Assembly: GCA_016462625.1 (NCBI GenBank)
Contig: JAEMSV010000171.1
Coordinates: forward strand, 1 to 6,288
Length of the DNA: 6,288 bases
Direction of reading: 5' to 3'
Source: Solirubrobacteraceae bacterium
GTDB taxonomy: Bacteria > Actinomycetota > Thermoleophilia > Solirubrobacterales > Solirubrobacteraceae
The notes under the pieces are model-generated. The model did not search any database and was not told the DNA's origin. It saw only the letters and a program-made list of their open reading frames with translations. This document shows, one piece after another, positions 1-5,218 of the stretch. The position numbers and the translations under genes are program-made. Position 1 is the stretch's first letter. Each line of letters begins with the position of its first letter.

Positions 1-14
1 GAGGTGCTGGTCGC

Positions 15-2513
15 ATGGCGCTCCGCCTGACCGACGCCAGCCCCGATCCCGATCGTCCGTCCGGCCTGCGACTCACCGGTGCGCCCGGTGCCGCCTCAAC
101 GGCCCTGCCCGACGATCAGGCCCCCCACGCGCTGCGCTCCCGCGCGGCTGCGCTGCTCGTGCAGCGCGACCTCGACGGCTACGCCGCGCTCTGGAGCGAG
201 GCTGCCGACATCAAGGACGTGCACCGCCGCTACCAGGCGCAGTGCTTCCTCGCTGAGGCCGGCCTCGCCCACCGCGACGCGAGCTGGCAGTTCGTCAGCG
301 GCATGTTCGCGACGATCGCGCTGCGGAACATCGAGCTCCTGGAGAAGGAGCCGCGCGAGCCGCGGCTGCTGAACTTCGCGGGCATCGCGCTGTACGAGCT
401 CGGTGAGCTCGCGGCCGCCGAGGCCCTCTTCAACGCCGCGTTCGCGATGATGCCCGAGCTCACGGGCGTCGCGGGGAACCGCAAGGAGATCCAGCGCCGC
501 CGGAAGGCCGGGTTCAAGCCGCCGAAGCTGCCCGCCCCCGTCCTGGCGGCGATGCGCGAGCTCGGTCCGCGCGGCAAGCGCGCCGCCGCGAAGGCCAAGC
601 CGGCCACCGGCCTGACGATGAGCCTCTGCATGATCGTCAAGGACGAGGAGGAGATGCTCCCGCAGTGCCTCGAGGCCGTGCGGGACGCCGTCGACGAGAT
701 GATCGTCGTCGACACCGGCTCGACCGACCGGACCGTCGAGATCGCCGAGGAGTTCGGCGCGAAGGTCCTGCACCACGCGTGGGACGGCTCCTTCTCGACC
801 GCGCGCAACGTCTCCTTCGACGCGGCGACGAGCGACTGGATCTTGTACCTCGACGCCGACGAGGTCCTCGTGGGCGAGGACGTCGGTCGCCTGAAGGCCC
901 TCACCGGCCGGGTCTGGCGCGAGTCCTTCTACCTGATCGAGACCAACTACACGGGCGCCGTCGAGGACGGCACCTCGGTGAACCACAACGCGCTGCGCGT
1001 GTTCCGCAACCGCCCCGAGTACCGGTTCAGCGGTCGCATCCACGAGCAGATCGCGCAGCACCTTCCCGGCTTCCTGCCCGAGCGGCAGGAGGTCACGGAC
1101 GTCCGCGTCGAGCACTACGGCTACCTCGGCGTCGTGCGTGACGCCAAGGAGAAGTCCCGGCGAAACCTGGACCTCCTCCTGCGCCAGAGCGAAGAGGGCG
1201 TGGACACCGCGTTCCACCACTACAACCTGGGCTCGGAGTACTCGGGCGCGGGGGAGTTCGTCAAGTCGCTCGAGGAGTTCCAGATCACCTGGGACAAGCT
1301 GCAGGACGACCCCGAGCTCCTGAGCTACGGCTTCGTGCCGTCGTTCATGTCGCGGTACGTGCAGTCACTGCGCGTCAACCTGCGCTTCGAGGACTGCGTC
1401 GCCCGCGGCGACGACGTGCTCGAGCTGCTCCCCGGCTTCACCGACGTCGTCCTCGAGCAGGCGCACGCCACGCGCGCTCTCGGCGACCTCGCCGGTGCCG
1501 AGGCGAAGCTGCGCCTGTGCATCGAGATGGGCGACGCACCGAGCAACTACTCGGCGACCGTCGGCTGCGGCACCTACATCGCGCAGACGTCGCTCGCCGA
1601 TCTGCTGCGCGCCAAGGGCGACCTGGCCGAGGCCGAGCGCGTCCTGCTCGAGGTCCGCAACGCGTACCCGCAGTTCCTCTCGGCCGTCGAGCCGCTGGCC
1701 GACCTGATGGCCGCGCGGGGCGCGGAGGCCGATGAGATCGTCGCTGCGGTCGAGGCCGACAGCGACCTCAGCGCCGCCGCGCGGTTCATGCTCGCGGTGC
1801 CGTTGCACGAGCGCGGCGCCACCGAGCAGGCCGAGGCGCAGCTGCGCAAGGCGCTCGCGGCCCAGCCCGACAACCCGCCGATCAGGCTGGCGTTGTCGGA
1901 GGCGCTGCTCTCGCAGGGCCTGCTGAGCGAGACCGTCGAGGTCGTCGAGCCGCTCGGTCCCGATTCGGACTGGGGCGTCAACGCCGCCCGGACCGCGTGC
2001 TTCGCGCTCCTGGCCGACGAGGAGCGCGACGTGCCCGGCGCCGAGCTGGACGCCGCGCTCGCCCGCGCCCGCGAGGCGGGGATGAGCGAGCCGGATCTGC
2101 AGGTGCTGACCGCCTGGCGCGGCCGGCGTGACGGTGTCGCCGTCCCGCCGTCGATGCCCGCTGCGGCCGCCGCCGGTGCGCTGACGATGCTCGAGGCGCT
2201 CCTGCGCCTGGAGGCGTTCGACCGCTTCGCCGAGCTGCTCCCGATCGTGGAGACGCTGGCCCTGCCGTGGCGCGAGCGCCACGAGCAGCTGGCCGCGATG
2301 TACCTGCGCCGCGGGTTCCTCGAGTCCGCCGCCGACGAGTGGGTCGCCGTCGTCGAGGAGGCCGGCGCGGATGTCCCGGCGCTGCTCGGCCTGGCCCAGG
2401 TCGCCGCGATGCGGGGCATGAAGGAAGACGCCGAGGTGCTGGCCAACGAGGTCAAGAAGCTCGAGCCGGCGAACCCCGTCGCGGACAAGATCCTGGAGTT
2501 GATCGCGGCGTGA
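15..2513 (+). CDS. TPR-containing family 2 glycosyltransferase, candidate flagellin glycosyltransferase
   Basis: An 832-aa protein with a GT-A (family 2) catalytic domain between helical repeat regions. Residues about 40-165 form an N-terminal helical region with a TPR-like unit near 115-150. The catalytic domain starts near M202 with SLCMIVKDEEEML. It continues with DTGSTDRT at 233-240 for nucleotide-sugar binding, and DADE at 280-283 is the metal-binding DXD motif. RIHE at 341-344 and HYGY at 367-370, followed by an RN..LLL helix, match the GT2-TPR family that includes SunS-type enzymes. Residues about 399-832 are Ala/Leu/Glu-rich TPR-like repeats, clearest at 399-432, 520-570, 590-645 and 754-832. 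No signal peptide or membrane segment is visible, so it should act in the cytoplasm. The ATG at 15 follows a GAGGTG site with 8-nt spacing, but the frame is open to the window edge, so an earlier start is possible. Its position beside the filament operon suggests O-glycosylation of flagellin. The family call is firm; substrate and sugar are inferred. Confidence 0.9.
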   Translation: MALRLTDASPDPDRPSGLRLTGAPGAASTALPDDQAPHALRSRAAALLVQRDLDGYAALWSEAADIKDVHRRYQAQCFLAEAGLAHRDASWQFVSGMFATIALRNIELLEKEPREPRLLNFAGIALYELGELAAAEALFNAAFAMMPELTGVAGNRKEIQRRRKAGFKPPKLPAPVLAAMRELGPRGKRAAAKAKPATGLTMSLCMIVKDEEEMLPQCLEAVRDAVDEMIVVDTGSTDRTVEIAEEFGAKVLHHAWDGSFSTARNVSFDAATSDWILYLDADEVLVGEDVGRLKALTGRVWRESFYLIETNYTGAVEDGTSVNHNALRVFRNRPEYRFSGRIHEQIAQHLPGFLPERQEVTDVRVEHYGYLGVVRDAKEKSRRNLDLLLRQSEEGVDTAFHHYNLGSEYSGAGEFVKSLEEFQITWDKLQDDPELLSYGFVPSFMSRYVQSLRVNLRFEDCVARGDDVLELLPGFTDVVLEQAHATRALGDLAGAEAKLRLCIEMGDAPSNYSATVGCGTYIAQTSLADLLRAKGDLAEAERVLLEVRNAYPQFLSAVEPLADLMAARGAEADEIVAAVEADSDLSAAARFMLAVPLHERGATEQAEAQLRKALAAQPDNPPIRLALSEALLSQGLLSETVEVVEPLGPDSDWGVNAARTACFALLADEERDVPGAELDAALARAREAGMSEPDLQVLTAWRGRRDGVAVPPSMPAAAAAGALTMLEALLRLEAFDRFAELLPIVETLALPWRERHEQLAAMYLRRGFLESAADEWVAVVEEAGADVPALLGLAQVAAMRGMKEDAEVLANEVKKLEPANPVADKILELIAA

Positions 2514-2521
2514 GCGCCGCG
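2504..2521 (+). other. Perfect hairpin enclosing the glycosyltransferase stop codon
   Basis: CGCGGCG at 2504-2510 pairs with CGCCGCG at 2515-2521 around a 4-nt loop, TGAG, which contains the TGA stop (2511-2513). There is no T-tract after it, so it is not a classical intrinsic terminator alone. It could protect the 3' end or work with the stem-loop at 2550. Such stems also arise by chance in GC-rich DNA. Confidence 0.3.
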
Positions 2522-2549
2522 GTAGCACACGCGGACGGCTGGCTAGAAC

Positions 2550-2571
2550 ACGTGGCCGTTGCGCCACGTTT
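2550..2571 (+). terminator. Terminator-like stem-loop after the glycosyltransferase gene
   Basis: ACGTGGC (2550-2556) and GCCACGT (2563-2569) form a perfect 7-bp stem with a 6-nt loop. The stem runs into only three T residues (2569-2571). It lies 36 nt after the glycosyltransferase stop and just before the sigma-28 type promoter at 2576, where a boundary between two transcription units is expected. The short T-tract makes it a weak intrinsic terminator at best. Confidence 0.4.
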
Positions 2572-2575
2572 GGCC

Positions 2576-2602
2576 TCAAGACGCCATAACACAGGCCGAT
2601 TC
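2576..2602 (+). promoter_or_regulatory. Sigma-28 (FliA/SigD) type flagellar promoter
   Basis: TCAAG at 2576-2580 and GCCGATTC at 2595-2602 are separated so that TCAA and GCCGAT have exactly 15 nt between them. The known flagellar sigma consensus is TAAA, N15, GCCGATAA. The -35 core matches 3 of 4 positions and the -10 matches 6 of 8, including the complete diagnostic GCCGAT. It sits 75 nt before the flaG-like start, directly ahead of a filament operon, which is the expected place for a late flagellar promoter. Transcription would begin near 2609. I know of no mapped start site for this sequence. Confidence 0.65.
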
Positions 2603-2610
2603 TCCGATCA

Positions 2611-2658
2611 GCAGGGCGCAACAGGGGGCGCGCTGCCTCGGCCCATGGATGGGCCGGG
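2611..2658 (+). promoter_or_regulatory. Structured 5' leader: two adjacent hairpins, possible CsrA-type site
   Basis: Hairpin 1 pairs 2611-2619 with 2628-2636 (4 bp, a G-G mismatch, 4 bp) around the loop AACAGGGG. Hairpin 2 pairs CGGCCCA (2639-2645) with TGGGCCG (2650-2656), extended by a G-T wobble and a C-G pair to 2637-2658, with the loop TGGA. The loop GGA (2647-2649) sits in the context CATGGATG, close to the CsrA consensus core CARGGAUG. The Shine-Dalgarno AGGAGGA follows 9 nt after the stem and offers further GGA triplets. Together the hairpins occupy most of the leader expected from the sigma-28 type promoter. Regulatory function is inferred, and GC-rich sequence folds easily by chance. 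Confidence 0.35.
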
Positions 2659-2667
2659 AGACCGTCC

Positions 2668-2673
2668 AGGAGG
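2668..2673 (+). promoter_or_regulatory. Shine-Dalgarno site that fixes the flaG-like start
   Basis: AGGAGG, a full anti-16S match, lies 4 nt before the ATG at 2678. The frame is open far upstream and contains an in-frame ATG at 2645, but that codon lies inside the leader hairpin and has no ribosome binding site. This site therefore selects 2678. Confidence 0.75.
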
Positions 2674-2677
2674 ATCC

Positions 2678-3061
2678 ATGAGCTTCCACGTCCTGCCAGT
2701 TGGGCGCGACGCGAAGATCGGCACCGAGGTCCAGCAGCCCACGCGGCTGCCGGTCCAGCCGAGCGCGCCGTCGCCCGAAGGAGAGACGTTCGCAAAGGTG
2801 TACGACTACAGCGTCTTCGAAGCGGCCCGTTCGGCCCGCAAGGCCCGTGAGGCACAGATCCCGTCCCATGTGATGGACGAGGTCCAGGCTGCCGCTCGGC
2901 TCTACGAAGACCTGCAGGCGCGCGACCGGCACGTCCGCTTCGATACCCACCGCCTTGATGGCCGCGTCGTCGCGGACCTGTGCGATACCGACGGCAACGT
3001 CGTGCGCCCGATCTCGCTCCGCGAGATCGTCGAATCCAACGATCCAGACACCGCCGCGTAG
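2678..3061 (+). CDS. flaG: FlaG-like flagellar protein
   Basis: A 127-aa protein with no signal peptide or membrane segment. Residues 1-40 are Pro/Gln-rich and probably disordered; 45-84 are helical and charged. The C-terminal part at 85-119 follows the FlaG pattern: hydrophobic/Phe strand (HVRFD), GRVV turn and strand, then D-x-x-G-N-V-V-R-P-I-S and a final helix. In typical FlaG proteins the last segment reads like G-E-V-I-R-Q-I-P, so this copy is divergent (RPIS). FlaG proteins affect filament length or number through a poorly defined mechanism. The gene is first in the putative sigma-28 operon, 21 nt ahead of fliD, where flaG (yvyC) sits in Bacillus. By my reading about 20 of 127 codons end in A or T, a higher share than in fliD. 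An 11-residue longer form from ATG 2645 is possible but unlikely. Identity rests on the C-terminal pattern plus synteny. Confidence 0.75.
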   Translation: MSFHVLPVGRDAKIGTEVQQPTRLPVQPSAPSPEGETFAKVYDYSVFEAARSARKAREAQIPSHVMDEVQAAARLYEDLQARDRHVRFDTHRLDGRVVADLCDTDGNVVRPISLREIVESNDPDTAA

Positions 3062-3082
3062 CGCGTCGGAAGGAACCCCCTC

Positions 3083-4435
3083 ATGGCCGGTATCGCACTC
3101 AACGGAATCAGCTCGGGCATGGACACCGGGACGATGATCAGCCAGCTCATGGCGATCGAGAAGCAGTCTCGGACGCCCATGGAGTACCGGCAGGTCAACG
3201 CGCAGGCGCGGACCGACAGCCTCTCCAGCGTCAGCACCAAGCTCAACGCGCTGAAGCTCGCCGCGCAGGATCTGAAGTCCGTGTCGCTGTGGAACCCGCA
3301 GCAGTCGGTCGACGTCTCGGACACCACGAAGATCTCCGCCTCCCGCACGGGCGGCGCCGGCACCGGTGCGACCAGCATCGAGGTGCTGGGCCTCGCGAGC
3401 TCCTCGCAGCGCACCTTCTCCTACACCTCGCCGGCCGCCGACGAGACCTGGACCTTCGGCGGCGCCACCGTGAACATGACGGCGGGCATGACGCTCGACG
3501 AGGCCGTCCTCGCCATCAACGGCCAGCCGGACACCGGTGTCATCGCGGTCAACGCGGGAGGCAAGCTCGTCGTCTCCAGCACGACGACCGGCGCCGGCAG
3601 TCAGTTCGCCTGGTCGGCCGGCTCCATGGTGCAGGACACGCAGAAGGACGGCGTCGACGCGCAGTTCAAGGTCGACGGCGGCTCGGTGCAGACCTCCGCG
3701 ACGAACGTCGTCTCCTCCGCGGTCCCCGGCGTCGACATCACGCTGAAGGCGATCACGTCGAGCCCCGTCAGCGTCACGGTCGGCTCCCCGACCGCGGACA
3801 AGGCCTCGGTCGCGACCAAGCTCAAGGCCTTCGTCTCGGCGTACAACGACGTCGTGGAGACGGTCACCTCGCTGACCGGCGAGAAGAAGGTCACCTCGCC
3901 CGCCTCGGCGGCCGACGCGAAGAAGGGCTCGCTGTACGCCGACGGCGGCCTGCGGTCACTGCAGAGCAGCCTGCGCAACGCGGTCAACGGTGCGGTCAGC
4001 GGTCTCGGCGCGACGATGGATCAGCTCTCCGAGCTCGGCATCTCGACCGGCGCGGCCTCGGCGACGATCAACCAGGACGCGCTCAAGGGCAAGCTCGTCT
4101 TCGACGAGACCAAGTTCAACACCGCGATGGCGGCCGACCCGACCGGGGTGCGCAAGCTCCTCGGCGGCGTGACCGGCACCAACGGCATCGCGCAGCGCTT
4201 CGACGAGCTGATCACCCCGTACACGCAGGCGGGCGGCATTCTCGCCAACCGCAAGACGGAAGTGGACTCCGAGCTCAAGCGCATCAAGGACTCGCTGACG
4301 ACCTTCGACGACCGCCTGGTCATGAAGGAGACGCGCCTGCGCAAGCAGTTCCAGACGATGGAGACGCTTCTCGCCCGCCAGAACGCCCACGGAAGCGCGC
4401 TGAGCAGCGCCATCTCCGGCCTGTCCAACAGCTGA
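3083..4435 (+). CDS. fliD: Flagellar filament cap protein FliD (HAP2)
   Basis: A 450-aa FliD of about usual length (roughly 400-550 aa). It forms the cap at the filament tip and promotes flagellin folding and insertion. The N-terminal D0 segment carries the signature GISSGMDTGTMISQLMAIE (residues 8-26) followed by a helix to about 70. A flagellin-hook IN motif lies around 132-172, with Ile-Asn at 145-146, a tgV.A strand and a final tG. Beta-rich D2/D3 sequence follows, then the conserved FliD C-terminal region from about 240. The last helices at about 390-445 contain LRKQFQTMETLLARQN, the coiled-coil end that packs with the N-terminal helix. There is no cysteine and no cleaved signal, as expected for a substrate of the flagellar type III exporter. 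The start has GGAAGGA at 3068-3074, 8 nt upstream. It lies 21 nt after the flaG-like gene and 25 nt before fliS, so co-transcription is likely. Confidence 0.97.
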   Translation: MAGIALNGISSGMDTGTMISQLMAIEKQSRTPMEYRQVNAQARTDSLSSVSTKLNALKLAAQDLKSVSLWNPQQSVDVSDTTKISASRTGGAGTGATSIEVLGLASSSQRTFSYTSPAADETWTFGGATVNMTAGMTLDEAVLAINGQPDTGVIAVNAGGKLVVSSTTTGAGSQFAWSAGSMVQDTQKDGVDAQFKVDGGSVQTSATNVVSSAVPGVDITLKAITSSPVSVTVGSPTADKASVATKLKAFVSAYNDVVETVTSLTGEKKVTSPASAADAKKGSLYADGGLRSLQSSLRNAVNGAVSGLGATMDQLSELGISTGAASATINQDALKGKLVFDETKFNTAMAADPTGVRKLLGGVTGTNGIAQRFDELITPYTQAGGILANRKTEVDSELKRIKDSLTTFDDRLVMKETRLRKQFQTMETLLARQNAHGSALSSAISGLSNS

Positions 4436-4460
4436 TGACCTCCCCGATCCCCACGGAGCG

Positions 4461-4838
4461 ATGAACCCTTACGCCACACCCCAGGCGTACCGCCAGAACA
4501 GCGTCATGACTGCCTCACCCGGGCAGCTCGTGGTCATGCTGTACGACGGCGCCATCCGCTTTCTCCGTCAGGCCGAGCTCACCATGGAGGAGGGCGCCAT
4601 CGCCCAGGCCAACGACCGCATGCAGCGGGCCGAGGCCATCCTCGACGAGCTGCTGGCGACGTTGAATCCCGAGGCGGGCGAGATCACCGAGCGCCTCGCC
4701 GCGATCTACACCTTCTGCCGGTCCGAGCTCATCGCGGCGCGGATCGATCGCAGCCCCCGGAAGATCAAGCAGGTCATCGGCCTGCTCTCCGAGCTGCGCG
4801 AGGCCTGGAACCAGATCGCCCAGGGGGTGTCGGTCTGA
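4461..4838 (+). CDS. fliS: Flagellin export chaperone FliS
   Basis: A 125-aa all-helical protein of standard FliS length. The N-terminus has the family signature: Y4, YRQNSV at 10-15, TASPGQLV at 17-24, then MLYDGAIRF at 26-34. The C-terminal helix has the usual L-x-x-L-x-x-A-W-N form near 112-118. FliS binds the C-terminal helix of newly made flagellin in the cytoplasm, blocks early polymerisation and delivers it to the export gate. The ATG is preceded by only a short, closely spaced GGAG (4455-4458). Translation may therefore depend partly on ribosomes finishing fliD 25 nt upstream. The alternative Met16 would remove the conserved YRQN segment, so 4461 is preferred. The last base of its TGA is the first base of the next gene's ATG, which indicates translational coupling. 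The flagellin gene itself is not in this window. Confidence 0.96.
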   Translation: MNPYATPQAYRQNSVMTASPGQLVVMLYDGAIRFLRQAELTMEEGAIAQANDRMQRAEAILDELLATLNPEAGEITERLAAIYTFCRSELIAARIDRSPRKIKQVIGLLSELREAWNQIAQGVSV

Positions 4839-5170
4839 TGTCCGATCAGCTCGCCCCGTACGAAACCCTCGTGACGCTCGCAGAGTCGTGCTGCGCCCAC
4901 GTCGACGCCGAGCGTTTCGACGAGCTCGCCCACGTCCAGGACGAGTTCGGTCAGCGGCTCGCCGAGCTGCACGGCCCGGCGCCTGCCGCGGCCGGTCCGC
5001 TGCTCCGTCGCGCGTTCGAGCTGCACGAGCAGGCCACGGCCGGGCTCGTGCGGATGCGCGCTGCGATCGCCGTGGAACTCAGCGAGGTCCGGCAGGGCCG
5101 CAAGGCCGCTGCGGGCTACGCTCCCGCGCCCTCGGGGGCCCCCGCGCGCGCGATCAACCACGCGGCGTAG
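4838..5170 (+). CDS. FliT-like putative flagellar chaperone
   Basis: A 110-aa, mostly helical, charged protein without signal or membrane segments. Its start ATG overlaps the fliS TGA by one base, so the two are probably translated together. Residues 1-80 read as two or three amphipathic helices. The segment at 80-94 (ELSEVRQGRKAAAGY) resembles the C-terminal end of FliT/FlgN-type chaperones, where a basic helix ends at a conserved Tyr (Y94 here). An Ala/Pro-rich tail of 16 residues follows. FliT proteins bind FliD as export chaperones, and FlgN binds hook-associated proteins. Position immediately after fliD-fliS makes FliT the better reading. Sequence conservation in this family is weak, so the call rests on helical make-up, size, coupling and gene order. 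An adjacent Cys pair at 18-19 is unusual for such a small cytosolic protein. Confidence 0.7.
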   Translation: MSDQLAPYETLVTLAESCCAHVDAERFDELAHVQDEFGQRLAELHGPAPAAAGPLLRRAFELHEQATAGLVRMRAAIAVELSEVRQGRKAAAGYAPAPSGAPARAINHAA

Positions 5171-5204
5171 CAGTACCGCACCGGAACTCCGCGGGCCGGC
5201 TCGA

Positions 5205-5210
5205 TAGCCT
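5205..5210 (+). promoter_or_regulatory. Possible -10 element of a leaderless promoter
   Basis: TAGCCT fits the TANNNT form of a sigma-70 type -10 box. It ends 8 nt before the ATG at 5219, so transcription would begin at or next to the start codon. No Shine-Dalgarno sequence precedes that ATG, which fits a leaderless message, common in actinobacteria. No clear -35 box is visible at the expected distance (around 5182-5188). Confidence 0.35.
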
Positions 5211-5218
5211 GCCCGCGA

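Noticed and set aside
1..30. A reading frame GAG GTG CTG ... TGA that could be the last nine codons and stop of an upstream gene overlapping the glycosyltransferase start.
   Set aside because: Only nine codons are visible, with no way to judge coding character. It is compatible with an overlapping upstream gene but cannot be supported.
2645..2677. Alternative flaG-like start at ATG 2645, in frame, adding 11 residues.
   Set aside because: It has no Shine-Dalgarno, lies in the leader hairpin, and would bury the strong AGGAGG at 2668 inside the coding sequence.
2267..2677. A 137-codon in-frame extension of the flaG-like frame upstream of 2678.
   Set aside because: It overlaps the glycosyltransferase gene, reads as Arg/Gly/Ala-rich low-complexity sequence typical of a GC-rich shadow frame, and crosses the terminator-like stem and the promoter.
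5200..5207. CTCGATAG as a second sigma-28 -10 element before the secreted protein.
   Set aside because: Only 5 of 8 positions match, the GCC start is lost, and there is no TAAA-like element 15 nt upstream (CCGG there).
5168..5218. The FliT-like gene and the secreted protein lie in the same frame, separated by one TAG and 16 sense codons, which could suggest readthrough or a broken fusion.
   Set aside because: The downstream protein starts with a proper signal peptide and its own likely -10 element, and a cytosolic chaperone fused to a secreted protein makes no sense. The shared frame is probably chance.
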